Shown piece by piece: positions 43,384-52,627 of a stretch of 64,000 nucleotides of DNA. The DNA lies in the NCBI GenBank assembly GCA_965213905.1, contig OZ243922.1, positions 2,418,001 through 2,482,000 on the forward strand, written 5' to 3'. A program made the position numbers and the translations under genes. The stretch is from SIRX01 sp965213905. Its GTDB lineage: Bacteria; Actinomycetota; Rubrobacteria; Rubrobacterales; Rubrobacteraceae. The notes under the pieces were generated by a model, which was not told the origin of the DNA, did no database searches, and saw nothing but the letters and a program-made list of their open reading frames with translations. Numbering within the stretch: position 1 is the stretch's first letter; each line of letters opens with the position of its first letter.

Positions 43384-44376
43384 ATGCACGATGGTTACCT
43401 GTCGAAGACTAACGAGAAGAAGCTCATGCTCTTTTCCGGGAGGGGTTATCCGGACCTCGCGGAGAGCATAGCCGACAGGCTGGACATGCACCTCGGAGAG
43501 GTGGAGTTGGTGCAGTTCTCCAACGGCGAGATGTACGCCCGGTACCTGGAATCCGTGCGGGGGGCGGACATGTTTATCGTGCAGTCTCTGGGAGAGCCGG
43601 TCAACAAGAACCTCATGGAGCTTCTCATCATGATCGACGCCGCCAAAAGGGCTTCGGCCAAGCGGATAACGGCGGTTATCCCCTGGTACGCCTACTCGCG
43701 GCAGGACCGGAAGACAAAGCCGCGCGAGCCCGTAACGGCCCGGCTGGTGGCGAACATGATCCAGACCGCCGGGGCCGAGCGGGTAATGACGATGGATTTG
43801 CACGTCGGCCAGATCGAAGGTTTTTTCAGCTTCCCGGTAGACCACCTGACGGCGATGCACACTTTCGTGGACTACTTCGTGGACCGGGGTTTCCGCGGCG
43901 CCGACGACGCGGTCGTGGTCGCCCCGGACGTGGGGGAGGCCCGGGTGGCGAACAAGCTGGCGGACCACCTGGATCTGCCGTGGGCCATTATGCGGAAGCA
44001 GCGCAGCGGGCCGGGCCAGTCGGAGGTCACGCACGTCATCGGGGACGTCCGGGGCCGACGCGTCATCATGATAGACGACTTGATAGATACCGCCGGCACC
44101 CTCTGCAACGCGGCGGAGCGCCTTAAAGAAGAAGGGTCCACGGAAGTCTACGCCGCCGGCACGCACGGGGTTTTCTCGGGCGACGCCTACCGTAAGATAG
44201 ACGACTCACCGATGGAAGAGGTCATCGTTACGGACACGCTTCCCTTGAAGGACGGTGAGCCGCAGTCTAAGATAAAGACGCTTACCATCGCCCCTATCCT
44301 CGCGAGCACCATCAACAACGTTTTTACCGACGCGTCGGTGAGCGAGGTATTTATGGGCGAAAACCAGCTTTTCTAG
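43384..44376 (+). CDS. prs: ribose-phosphate pyrophosphokinase
   Basis: 330 residues, makes PRPP for nucleotides, His and Trp. LMLFSGRGYPDLAESIADRL and FSNGEMYARYLESVRG open the protein. IPWYAYSRQDRKTKPREP is the ATP flexible loop. VIMIDDLIDTAGTL is the PRPP-binding motif. ATG 43384 follows GGTTAGAAAGC. A usual glmU neighbour. Confidence 0.97.
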   Translation: MHDGYLSKTNEKKLMLFSGRGYPDLAESIADRLDMHLGEVELVQFSNGEMYARYLESVRGADMFIVQSLGEPVNKNLMELLIMIDAAKRASAKRITAVIPWYAYSRQDRKTKPREPVTARLVANMIQTAGAERVMTMDLHVGQIEGFFSFPVDHLTAMHTFVDYFVDRGFRGADDAVVVAPDVGEARVANKLADHLDLPWAIMRKQRSGPGQSEVTHVIGDVRGRRVIMIDDLIDTAGTLCNAAERLKEEGSTEVYAAGTHGVFSGDAYRKIDDSPMEEVIVTDTLPLKDGEPQSKIKTLTIAPILASTINNVFTDASVSEVFMGENQLF

Positions 44377-44411
44377 TAACAGAGAGTTTATAAGAGTATT
44401 AGGAGAAAGAG

Positions 44412-45098
44412 ATGGCAGACAACGTAGACTTACAGGCCGAGCGGCGCGGAGGCCGGGGCAAAAACGACTCCCGGCGGCTGAGGGTTTCGGGGATGGTCCC
44501 CGCCGTGCTGTACGGCGAGAGCAACGAGGCTGGCGGCAGCATCCCGATCGCGGTCCCGACAAAGACGGTGGACTACACGCTGCAGACCCTCGGGGACAAC
44601 GCCCTCTATAACCTGACCACTTCTAACGGCAGCGCGACGGCGCGGGTGGTGGACGCGCAGCGCGATCCGGTCTCGGGCCGGCTCATGCACGTGGACTTCG
44701 CGCCGGTCAACATGCGCGAGCGGATCGAGATCACCGTGCCGATTACGGTCGTCGGCGAGGCGCCGGGCGTCGAGGAAGAGGGCGGCGTGTTGCAGCAGGT
44801 CGCTTACGAGATACAGGTCGAGTCCCTGCCGGGCAACATCCCGCAGGAGATCGAGGTAGACGTTTCCGGTGTCGCGATGAACGAAAACCTCGCGTTGGGT
44901 GACTTGGCGATGCCTTCGGGGGTCGAGCTCATCTCCGACCCGGAGGAGATCGCCGTGACGATCACCGCGCCGACCGAGATCACCGACGAGGAGATCGAGG
45001 CCGCCGGTATCGTTGAGGAAGAGTCCGACGAAGTGGACGAGGAGGCCGGCGGAGATGCGGAAGCTGGGGAGGCTTCTGCGGAAGAAGGCGCAGAGTAA
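44412..45098 (+). CDS. rplY: 50S ribosomal protein L25, general-stress (CTC) form
   Basis: 228 residues. The N-terminal L25 domain binds 5S rRNA (RRGGRGKNDSRRLRVSGMVPAVLYG), and the C-terminal TL5/CTC domain has ENLALGDLAMPSGVEL. It ends with a very acidic low-complexity tail (about residues 190–228). Long CTC-type L25 proteins are known to associate with 5S rRNA under stress in some bacteria. ATG 44412 follows AGGAGAAAGAG. Confidence 0.95.
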   Translation: MADNVDLQAERRGGRGKNDSRRLRVSGMVPAVLYGESNEAGGSIPIAVPTKTVDYTLQTLGDNALYNLTTSNGSATARVVDAQRDPVSGRLMHVDFAPVNMRERIEITVPITVVGEAPGVEEEGGVLQQVAYEIQVESLPGNIPQEIEVDVSGVAMNENLALGDLAMPSGVELISDPEEIAVTITAPTEITDEEIEAAGIVEEESDEVDEEAGGDAEAGEASAEEGAE

Positions 45099-45150
45099 AA
45101 ACGCCGTTCCCGCGGATACCACCGAAAAAGAGAAAGAGGGCGGGGGGCCG

Positions 45151-45687
45151 GTGCGGTCCCCCGTTATCGTGGGGCTCGGAAACCCCGGCCGCTCCTACGA
45201 GCGCACCCGCCACAACGTAGGCTTTCTCGTCGCCGACGAGCTGGCCCGGCGCTACGGTGGCGACTGGCGCAAAAAGAAACGCTCCGTCGCAACCCCGGTA
45301 AACGTCGGTGCGTTTCCGGCGGAGCTTCTAAAGCCCCAGACCTTTATGAACAACTCCGGGCGGGCCGTCGGCGGCCGGCGGGTGCAAGACCTTATAGTTG
45401 TCCACGACGACCTGGACTTGCCGGAGGGCGACGTGCGGGTAAAGGTCGGCGGCGGCGCGGGCGGTCACAACGGCCTGCGCTCCATTATCGGGCAACTCGG
45501 CAACGACTTCGTGCGGGTACGCGTCGGGGTCGGGCGCCCGCCGGAGGGCACAACCGTCACGAATTACGTGCTGGGCAAGATGGACGCGGCAGTGCGCGAC
45601 GCCGTCCCTACAGCGACGGATGCCGTCGAAGTGGTGGTCGAGCAGGGACCGGAAGCGGCGATGAACCGCTTCAACACACGTTCTTGA
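45151..45687 (+). CDS. pth: peptidyl-tRNA hydrolase
   Basis: 178 residues from GTG 45151 (VRSPVIVGLGNPG), which has GAGGGCGGGGGG upstream. An ATG at 45055, inside rplY, would add 32 charged residues and is less likely. It recycles peptidyl-tRNA released prematurely. The catalytic His is in RTRHNVGFLVAD, the Asn in PQTFMNNSGRAV, and the Asp in VVHDDLDLPEG. GGAGGHNGLRSII is the second signature. The stretch between SGRAV and IVVHDD is about six residues shorter than in E. coli Pth, shortening one helix. Confidence 0.93.
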   Translation: MRSPVIVGLGNPGRSYERTRHNVGFLVADELARRYGGDWRKKKRSVATPVNVGAFPAELLKPQTFMNNSGRAVGGRRVQDLIVVHDDLDLPEGDVRVKVGGGAGGHNGLRSIIGQLGNDFVRVRVGVGRPPEGTTVTNYVLGKMDAAVRDAVPTATDAVEVVVEQGPEAAMNRFNTRS

Positions 45688-45700
45688 GCAAAGTTTCGGG

Positions 45701-47056
45701 CTATTCTTCTTCCATGAGTTTAGAGATATTGGGTTGGGTAAAGAAGTCAACGATCCAGTCGGACGCCACCTGCGCCCGGTTCAGGTTGTGGCCCAGCTCT
45801 TTGAGGTAGACCATACGCCACACTAGTTCACCGATACTGCCGGTCAGCTTCACCCCCAGGATGTCTGCGAGGGAGCTGGTAGAACCCAGGTCCACCAAAT
45901 TGCCCAGCGACTCGTAAACGAACTCCGATGGGGAGCCGCCCTGGATGTCTGCCGCTATGTTGTGCCCGGCTTTCTCCCCGGCTTGTTCGGCGGATTGGGC
46001 GAGGGCGGGCACGGGTGGACCGTCGTAGTCTATGTTGACGCAGTCGCCCACGGCGTAAACGCCGGCATGATCCTTGAGGCGCAGAAACTCGTCTACGAGG
46101 ATGCGATTTCGGTTGTCCTTCGAAACGTCGAGGCTCTGGGCGAGGGGGCCGGGTTCCACGCCCGCCGCCCAGACCGTCGTGAGGGTTTGTATCTCCCGGT
46201 CGTCATTTAGAACGACGTGATCCGGGTGTATCTCCGACACCCGGGTGTTGTTTATGAGCTCGATGTTCTGGGCCTCGAAGCGCTTGGTGGCGGCGTTCGC
46301 CAGCGGCGCGTCCAGGTCTTTGAGGATGCGTTCCCCGGAGTTCACGAGGATGACTTTTGCCCGGTCGAAGTCTACGTTCGGGTAGCTGCCTTCGAGGACC
46401 TCGAAGAGCAGGTCGTGGGAGTAGGCGGCACCCTCTACCCCGGTAGGCCCGCCGCCCACGAAGACGAACGTCAGCAGGTCATCGCCGTGATCCCCGCGCT
46501 GCCACTCGGCTTCTTCGACGCAATCAATTATGCGGTTGCGGATGTTTAGGGCTTCGCGCAAGCCCTTGAAGTCTATGGCGTGTTCCACGACGCCGGCAGT
46601 ATTGAAAAAGGCCGTCCGGCTGCCGGGCGCTAGTACCAGGTAGTCGTAAGGGAAAGTTTCTCGGTCGGTTTTCACTTCCCGCGCCTCAAAGTCCACTTCC
46701 TCCACTTCGGCCTGGTAAAACTGCGCCCCCAGGGGCTCGATGACGTTACGAAGCGGGTAGGCAAGGTGTCGGACCTCGACGTTCGAGGAGATGGCCCGGG
46801 GCACCATGGGATAGAAAGTCGTGTAGTTGCTCTCGTCGAGCAGGGCCACCCCGACTTGCGGATCTCCGTCGAGGGCGTGGATCAGGCCTTCAACCGCCGC
46901 CAGGCCGCCGAAGCCGCCGCCCACGATCAGGACTTTGGTCGGGGCGTCGAAGTAGTGGGTTTTTAGAGGGGTCGGAGCCTGCGCTTTCTCGTACGCTTTG
47001 AAGGCCGCAACCCCGCCCGCCAGCGCCGCAACCGCCGCTAGAGCGCCCTTGATCAT
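45701..47056 (-). CDS. ndh: type II NADH dehydrogenase
   Basis: 451 residues from ATG 47056, which has TAGGAG four bases upstream. A hydrophobic N-terminal segment (ALAAVAALAGGVAAF) may anchor it. FAD site KVLIVGGGFGGLAAVE; NADH site TFVFVGGGPTGVEGA; second FAD motif VYAVGDCVNIDYDG. AAGVEPGPLAQSL and a C-terminal amphipathic stretch also fit. It passes electrons from NADH to quinone without pumping protons. On the opposite strand to its neighbours; with the MOSC gene it separates pth from mfd, which are usually near each other in actinobacteria. Confidence 0.92.
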   Translation of the reverse strand: MIKGALAAVAALAGGVAAFKAYEKAQAPTPLKTHYFDAPTKVLIVGGGFGGLAAVEGLIHALDGDPQVGVALLDESNYTTFYPMVPRAISSNVEVRHLAYPLRNVIEPLGAQFYQAEVEEVDFEAREVKTDRETFPYDYLVLAPGSRTAFFNTAGVVEHAIDFKGLREALNIRNRIIDCVEEAEWQRGDHGDDLLTFVFVGGGPTGVEGAAYSHDLLFEVLEGSYPNVDFDRAKVILVNSGERILKDLDAPLANAATKRFEAQNIELINNTRVSEIHPDHVVLNDDREIQTLTTVWAAGVEPGPLAQSLDVSKDNRNRILVDEFLRLKDHAGVYAVGDCVNIDYDGPPVPALAQSAEQAGEKAGHNIAADIQGGSPSEFVYESLGNLVDLGSTSSLADILGVKLTGSIGELVWRMVYLKELGHNLNRAQVASDWIVDFFTQPNISKLMEEE

Positions 47057-47143
47057 GAAACTCCTATCTAAGCCGGATACGTTGCTAACTTCTACCCCCA
47101 CGCCGGACCAGAGAAACTCTGCGCCGAACGTCCGAGGAGACGT

Positions 47144-47941
47144 CTAGTGCAACTCCACCGCGTCACCGACGCGCACCGTTCCGGTCGAGTCGTGGGCCAA
47201 GTTCTGGCCGAAGAATATCTTCTTGCCGGACCTACGATAAGTGGCGAGCGTCGCCAGCACTTCCCGGTCCCGCCCGCCGATTTCCTGGTTCGTCATGACA
47301 ATGGAGCACCGGGAGCAGGGCTTGGCTACGCGGAAGTTCACACCGCCAATGTGGAGCCCGTGCCATTCGTCTTCCTCGAAAGGGTCGCAACCTCCGACCA
47401 CGAAGTTTGGCCGGAAGCGGTTTACGGGAACGGTTCTCTCCAAGCGTTCGCCGAGGTCTTTGAGTGATGCCTCGGAGACAACGAGAAACGGGAAGCTGTC
47501 GGCGAAACCGACCTGATCCCCACCCCGGGCGTACTCCGGGTCTACCGGGCGGACTGCATCGTCGGGCATGTGGACCAGTTTGCAGCGGGCTCCCAGGAAC
47601 GCGCCGAACCACTCGTCGGCCTCGTCCCCGACGGGCGTGGCCTTTACCGTATCCGACCAAATCCGCGTTTCGACGTTCGCCTTTTTCTCCGGCTGTAGTG
47701 AAAGGTGTAATGCAGGCATCTCTGGTGCTGCAACGATCAGGCGTCCTGGAGCAAACCGCGTGGAGATGAGTGCCATACGCGGGTGTTTTCGCTGCGACAT
47801 GAACTTGTGGTTTTCGTCTATCAGCATCCAGCGCCGGTCGTGCTCGATACCCCGGGAATCCAGACGGGCTTCTTGCAGGGCGATGCCGCCCACGGATTTG
47901 ATGGGGTAGACGTAGATCTCTTTTAAAGAGATTCCGGCCAT
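47144..47941 (-). CDS. MOSC domain protein (YcbX/mARC-like)
   Basis: 265 residues. The MOSC N-terminal beta-barrel (ISLKEIYVYPIKSVGGIAL, DRRWMLIDENHKFMSQR) is followed by the MOSC domain (VNRFRPNFVVGGCDPFEEDEW). CSRCSIV contains the conserved Cys that coordinates molybdenum. No ferredoxin domain is fused. Family members reduce N-hydroxylated compounds with molybdenum cofactor. The start is ATG 47941, divergent from mfd. Confidence 0.88.
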   Translation of the reverse strand: MAGISLKEIYVYPIKSVGGIALQEARLDSRGIEHDRRWMLIDENHKFMSQRKHPRMALISTRFAPGRLIVAAPEMPALHLSLQPEKKANVETRIWSDTVKATPVGDEADEWFGAFLGARCKLVHMPDDAVRPVDPEYARGGDQVGFADSFPFLVVSEASLKDLGERLERTVPVNRFRPNFVVGGCDPFEEDEWHGLHIGGVNFRVAKPCSRCSIVMTNQEIGGRDREVLATLATYRRSGKKIFFGQNLAHDSTGTVRVGDAVELH

Positions 47942-47997
47942 CTACGGCCCATCTTAGCAGCAACCGGAACGTTTGCGGAGAAGGGGAAACCGTGGGT

Positions 47998-48024
47998 TGG
48001 AACGCGGACCAGGGCGAGTAGAAT
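47998..48024 (+). promoter_or_regulatory. candidate mfd promoter
   Basis: TTGAAC (47998–48003), 15-base spacer, TAGAAT (48019–48024). The -10 element directly abuts ATG 48025, so transcription should begin a few bases inside the longest mfd frame. Confidence 0.45.
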
Positions 48025-51000
48025 ATGCGGGTGCCGGATACGACGCAGACGAAGAACGTGCAGGCTCCGCGTCGTATCCGGGCATACCTCGCCGCCACGA
48101 ATGAAACTTCTGTTTTGTTGCGAGCTTCGACCGAAGCGGAGGCAGAGCGTTACGCCCGCGAGACGGCGGCTTTTACCGGAGACCCGGTGGTGCATATCCC
48201 GTCGCGCGGTGTTCCTTACGGGGACGTATTCGAACCGTCCGTGCTTCGTGTTGGCCGTCGGCAGCGGGCGTTGCATTCCCTGGACTCGGCCGGAGTGGTG
48301 GTAGCCGGGCCTCTAGCTGTGATGGAGAAGACGCCACTCTACGAGCCGCTGGAATTGGCGGACGGCGTCGAGTCGGACCTGGACGCGACGTTGGAGAAGC
48401 TCGTGCGGCTCGGGTACGAACGTTCGGATCGGGCTTCCCGCCCGGGAGAGTTCGCGGTGCGGGGTGGGATCGTGGACCTCTTCCCGAGCACCCGCCGATC
48501 GCCGGTCCGTGTCGAATGGTGGGGAGATGAGATCGAGAGCGTCCGGGCCATCTCTCTGGCGACCCAACGCGTCGTCCGCGAGCTGGAAGCCATAACCGTC
48601 TACGCCGCCCGCGAAGCAGACCTGGCATCCCTCGCCGCCGCAAACGAAGATTCCCCCGAAGAAGCCCGCCGCGGCGTCCGCACGCCCGGCCTGGACCGGC
48701 TGCTGCTTGAGAAAGAGCCCGCTTCCGTGCGCGAGCTACTGCCGGAAGTAGAGATCTGGTACGAAGAGGCCCGGGAGAACCTGCCCGAAGACCTCGACGG
48801 CTTTGTACCCGAGCTCTACGACGCCGGGCTGCCAGAGCCGGACCTGGAATTTACCGGTAGCGTGGAGGGAGAAATCGTCTCGGCCCCGCCGATCGCCGCC
48901 TTTGCCGACACCATCCGGGAGGCGGGCCGGAGGCTGGATTCGATGGCCGAAGAAGGGCTGGCGGTCTTTATCGCGTGCGGCTCGCGGGGCGAAGCCCGAC
49001 GTACGATCTACGCCTTCGGCGAGATTCAACGCCGAGTCCGGGAGGCCGACCGGGTAGGCGCGAACCTGCCCCGCGGCGTCTACGCCGTACCCGGCGAAGT
49101 CGAAGAAGGTTTTACTTACCCGGACGGTGGAATCGCGGTCCTCCGCCGGGACTCACTCTTTGGGCGGCGTCGGAGGGCGCGCGAAACCCGTCCCGGACGC
49201 TCTTTCACCTCGTTCGCCGACCTAAAGACCGGAGACCTGGTAGTCCACGCGACCCAGGGCATCGGACGTTTCGAGGGACTGGTGGCGAAAGAGGTACTGG
49301 GTGCGACCCGCGACTACATGCAGGTAACGTACAAAGGTGGGGACACGCTCTTCGTGCCCTACGAGCAGATGGAGCTTTTGCACAAGTACATCGGTGGCGA
49401 AGGAACCCGGCTGGACAAGCTCGGCGGCTCGTCCTGGTCGCAGGTTACGGACAAAGTCCGCAAGCGGGTAAAGGCGCTGGCCGGGGACTTGCTGCAACTC
49501 TACGCCGCCCGCGCCAACGCCGTCGGGCAGGCCCTCCCGGAAGACGGCGAGTGGGAAAAGGAGTTGGAGGAGAGCTTTCCGTATCAGGAGACCCCCGACC
49601 AGCAGGCCGCAATTGCCGCCGCAAAGGCGGACCTGCAGCAGCCGCACCCGATGGACCGGCTGGTGTGCGGCGACGTTGGGTTCGGAAAGACCGAGGTCGC
49701 CATCCGGGCGTCGTTCAAGGCCGTGCTCGCCGGCAAACAGGTCATGCTGCTCGCCCCGACGACCATCCTGGTACAGCAGCACGAGCGGACTTTCAAAGAG
49801 CGCCTCGGAAGCTTCGCCGTGCGGGTCGAAAGTGTTTCGCGTTTCCGCACCGGGGCCGAACGGAAACGGATACTCGCGGACTTCGCCGCCGGGGAGGTAG
49901 ACGTGCTCATCGGGACGCACGCCCTGCTCGGGTCGGAGGTCAGGCCGAAGGAACTCGGCCTGATCGTGGTCGACGAAGAACAACGCTTCGGCGTCCGCCA
50001 CAAAGAACGCCTGAAACAGTTCAAGACCAGCGTAGACGTGCTAACCCTCACCGCCACCCCGATCCCGCGCACGATGCAGATGGGCCTCGCTTCGCTACGG
50101 GACATAAGCATCATCGAGACGCCACCGGCCGGCCGTCGCAGCATCCTGACGCACGTCGGGCCTTACGAAGAAGATCTCGTCAAGCGGGCTATCGAGCGGG
50201 AGGTCGCGCGGGGCGGGCAGGTATTCTTCGTCCACAACCGGGTCGAGACGATAGACGAGGTAACGGAGCGGTTGCGGGGCATCGTGCCCGGCGTTCGCTT
50301 CGTAACGGCCCACGGTCAGATGCCGGAGCGGGCGCTCGAAGACGTAATGCAGGGCTTCCTCGAACGTGAGGCAGACGTGCTCGTCACGACGACCATCGTC
50401 GAGAGCGGTCTGGACGTTGCGACGGCCAACACGCTCATCGTGGACCGGGCGGACATGATGGGCCTCTCGCAGCTCTACCAGTTGCGCGGCAGGATCGGGC
50501 GCTCCACAGAGCAGGCTTACGCCTACCTATTCGCCCCGCTCGGGGCCACCGTCGAGTCCCAGAAACGCCTCGAAGCGCTCATGGACTTTACGGAGCTCGG
50601 TAGCGGTTTCGCGGTCGCTATGCGGGATCTGGAGATCCGGGGCGCCGGGAACCTCCTCGGCGGCGAGCAATCCGGCCACATAGCCGCCGTCGGCTTCGAG
50701 ATGTACCTTCGGCTACTAGAAGAAGCCGTCGCGCTCGCCAGGGGCGAGAAGGTCGAGCAAGAAGAGCATCGTCCGGTCATAGTCGAGCTACCGGTTGACG
50801 CCTACCTGCCGCCGGAGTACGTGATGGACGAAATAGAGCGCGTAGACCTCTACCGCCGGGCATCCGGCGTCCAGACCCTCGCCGAAGTAGACGACCTGGC
50901 CGAAGAGCTTACCGACCGCTTCGGGCGTTTACCGGACCCCACCCTAAACCTGCTCGGCATCTCGCGCATAAAGCTCCTGGCCCGCGAAACCGGCGCCACC

Positions 51001-51183
51001 TCCGTAACCTACCGGCCCGGCACGCTGACCGTTACCGGCGTCACCGCACAAACTCCCGCCCTGCTGCGGAAAGAAACCGGCGGCACGGTCGGCGGCCGGG
51101 AGGGGCGGGTTACGGTGCGCTCGGAAAAGGAGCCCTTGGAGTTGGCGGAGGTTGTGCTCAGGGGACTTTCGCGGGCTTTTTAG
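48025..51183 (+). CDS. mfd: transcription-repair coupling factor Mfd
   Basis: Up to 1052 residues. Mfd removes RNA polymerase stalled at DNA lesions and recruits UvrA. The UvrB-homology region has RPGEFAVRGGIVDLFP. The RNA-polymerase-interacting domain has LKTGDLVVHATQGIGRFEGL. The translocase has Walker A CGDVGFGKTEVAIRA, DEEQRFGVRHKE, LTATPIPRTMQMGL and QLYQLRGRIGRS. The TRCF domain closes the protein. About 30 N-terminal residues of the E. coli protein have no counterpart. The first ATG abuts a -10 element; GTG 48058, in the loop of a 13-bp inverted repeat, may be the true start, giving 1041 residues. Confidence 0.96.
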   Translation: MRVPDTTQTKNVQAPRRIRAYLAATNETSVLLRASTEAEAERYARETAAFTGDPVVHIPSRGVPYGDVFEPSVLRVGRRQRALHSLDSAGVVVAGPLAVMEKTPLYEPLELADGVESDLDATLEKLVRLGYERSDRASRPGEFAVRGGIVDLFPSTRRSPVRVEWWGDEIESVRAISLATQRVVRELEAITVYAAREADLASLAAANEDSPEEARRGVRTPGLDRLLLEKEPASVRELLPEVEIWYEEARENLPEDLDGFVPELYDAGLPEPDLEFTGSVEGEIVSAPPIAAFADTIREAGRRLDSMAEEGLAVFIACGSRGEARRTIYAFGEIQRRVREADRVGANLPRGVYAVPGEVEEGFTYPDGGIAVLRRDSLFGRRRRARETRPGRSFTSFADLKTGDLVVHATQGIGRFEGLVAKEVLGATRDYMQVTYKGGDTLFVPYEQMELLHKYIGGEGTRLDKLGGSSWSQVTDKVRKRVKALAGDLLQLYAARANAVGQALPEDGEWEKELEESFPYQETPDQQAAIAAAKADLQQPHPMDRLVCGDVGFGKTEVAIRASFKAVLAGKQVMLLAPTTILVQQHERTFKERLGSFAVRVESVSRFRTGAERKRILADFAAGEVDVLIGTHALLGSEVRPKELGLIVVDEEQRFGVRHKERLKQFKTSVDVLTLTATPIPRTMQMGLASLRDISIIETPPAGRRSILTHVGPYEEDLVKRAIEREVARGGQVFFVHNRVETIDEVTERLRGIVPGVRFVTAHGQMPERALEDVMQGFLEREADVLVTTTIVESGLDVATANTLIVDRADMMGLSQLYQLRGRIGRSTEQAYAYLFAPLGATVESQKRLEALMDFTELGSGFAVAMRDLEIRGAGNLLGGEQSGHIAAVGFEMYLRLLEEAVALARGEKVEQEEHRPVIVELPVDAYLPPEYVMDEIERVDLYRRASGVQTLAEVDDLAEELTDRFGRLPDPTLNLLGISRIKLLARETGATSVTYRPGTLTVTGVTAQTPALLRKETGGTVGGREGRVTVRSEKEPLELAEVVLRGLSRAF
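48034..48081 (+). repeat. 13-bp inverted repeat at the mfd start
   Basis: CCGGATACGACGC (48034–48046) and GCGTCGTATCCGG (48069–48081) are perfectly complementary around 22 bases. In RNA this would be a stable hairpin at the very 5' end of the mfd transcript, with GTG 48058 in its loop. Confidence 0.85.
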
Positions 51184-51197
51184 TCAGAGGTTTCCGG

Positions 51198-51620
51198 TTA
51201 TCTGAAGTCGGGTCTCCGGGCAAAGAACGCTAGAGCACCGCCGATCAGGACGAACACGAGTACCGGAATGTTTATAAGAATTGCGACGGGCCCGAGGCTT
51301 TCCGGCCCTCCCAGGTACAAAGAAAGTGGCTCTCCCAGGTACGAATTGAGAAGCCAGAAGAGGGACGGAAGGAACCACAAGGCGACCGTGCTTAACGCGA
51401 CCGATCCGACGGCAGCCAAGATCTCCAACCGCCCGGAGATCCAGCCGGATAACGCGCCAACACCAACCGAACCCGCCGCCCACCCGAAAAACCACAGCAC
51501 CGAGACGAAGGTGCCGACAGCATCCCCGTTGGGACCTTCGCCACCCGGGTTCAGAAGTAGGGTCTGGTTCAATAGAACGATCAAAACAGCCCCGGACACA
51601 ACCCCAAGGATCAAGCGCAC
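51198..51620 (-). CDS. small membrane protein of unknown function
   Basis: 140 residues with four predicted helices: LILGVVSGAVLIVLL, FVSVLWFFGWAAGSVGVGAL, LAAVGSVALSTVALWFLPSLF and VAILINIPVLVFVLIGGALAFF. The start is GTG 51620. No family recognised. It converges with mfd with a 14-bp gap. The next gene upstream on the same strand is also a membrane protein of unknown function. Confidence 0.6.
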   Translation of the reverse strand: MRLILGVVSGAVLIVLLNQTLLLNPGGEGPNGDAVGTFVSVLWFFGWAAGSVGVGALSGWISGRLEILAAVGSVALSTVALWFLPSLFWLLNSYLGEPLSLYLGGPESLGPVAILINIPVLVFVLIGGALAFFARRPDFR

Positions 51621-51730
51621 TACGGTCTCTTCCGTTCGTGAGGTTTACCCGCTGTTACCGGCAATTGTAATTGCTGTGGTCGAAGCGCGACAGAGTCGTT
51701 CGCGAAGTTAAGAGGCAGGCATGGGGGCAA

Positions 51731-52489
51731 CTACACCCCGCAGTAGGAGACCGAACACCTAAGAAAGATCGTTCCCGCGATCACGGCGGGCGTTAGCCCG
51801 ACCGACACTAGCGACAAGGCAGCATCCCACGGTAAACTGTCCTTTCTGACACCTCGCGAAAAACGTGTGGCGAGAAAGATGCCTAGTGCGGCCAGGACTA
51901 AGCTCCCTACAAAGAAAACCCAGAACCCTATCTCTAATATTAGATCCGCCAGGTCTTGAGACAAGTACGCAGGCTGTACGGTCCATATAACCTCTGTCGC
52001 TACGAGAAATATCGCCCATGCTGCGGCCAACGCCAATGTCGTCTTACCTAAAACGCCCAATTGTCCTACTGTCGGGGTACGAAGCTTCCAGGCCGCCAAC
52101 GTCGTGGCGCCGGAGAAGATCACGACGCCGGGTAAATAAACCATCACCAGGTCGACCCCGGAGAGCATACCCACCCCGAGCTCGTTCGCGAGGAAGGCCC
52201 CGACCATACCGGTCAGGAGCCCTACGAGAGATGCCGCCAGCGCGACGGCAAAGATCGCCCAGAGCCGGCTCCGCGTCCGCGCGGAAGCACCGTGGGCCGA
52301 GAAGTTGGCGACCCATCCCGCCGCCAGGGCCGCCAAAAGCGACCCCGTTACCAGCGCCAACGGCCCGACGATAAAAACAGGTACCACAAGCCCCATAACA
52401 TACACGGGCGCCGAACCCGCCGCCCCCTCCACCAAAGCCGCCAAGGGTACACCCGCAAACCACAAGATGCGCCTCAACCTACACCCCAA
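51731..52489 (-). CDS. polytopic membrane protein of unknown function
   Basis: Up to 252 residues with seven or so hydrophobic helices (for example VMGLVVPVFIVGPLALVTGSLLAALA starts the second). Cys residues cluster at the C-terminus (RCSVSYCGV). The start may be TTG 52489 or, more naturally, TTG 52477 (RRILWFAG) with GGGGTGTAGG before it. No family recognised. The base composition is slightly less GC-rich than the neighbours, and no conserved motif is visible. Confidence 0.55.
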   Translation of the reverse strand: MGCRLRRILWFAGVPLAALVEGAAGSAPVYVMGLVVPVFIVGPLALVTGSLLAALAAGWVANFSAHGASARTRSRLWAIFAVALAASLVGLLTGMVGAFLANELGVGMLSGVDLVMVYLPGVVIFSGATTLAAWKLRTPTVGQLGVLGKTTLALAAAWAIFLVATEVIWTVQPAYLSQDLADLILEIGFWVFFVGSLVLAALGIFLATRFSRGVRKDSLPWDAALSLVSVGLTPAVIAGTIFLRCSVSYCGV

Positions 52490-52593
52490 TCTCTCGTTGG
52501 CTTACAAAGTAAGTTAATCGTAGCACACAGCACTAAAACTTCAACAAACGAGTCGGGGGTTTGGGTTAAGTCCAGAACTACCAAGACCCCGTG

Positions 52594-52599
52594 CTATAA
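52594..52599 (+). promoter_or_regulatory. -10 element TATAAT before the parvulin gene
   Basis: Consensus TATAAT in GTGCTATAATCC, about 30 bp before the candidate GTG start. The -35 region is not clear. Confidence 0.5.
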
Positions 52600-52627
52600 T
52601 CCCCGCGGTTTCTGCCGTTCGATCACA

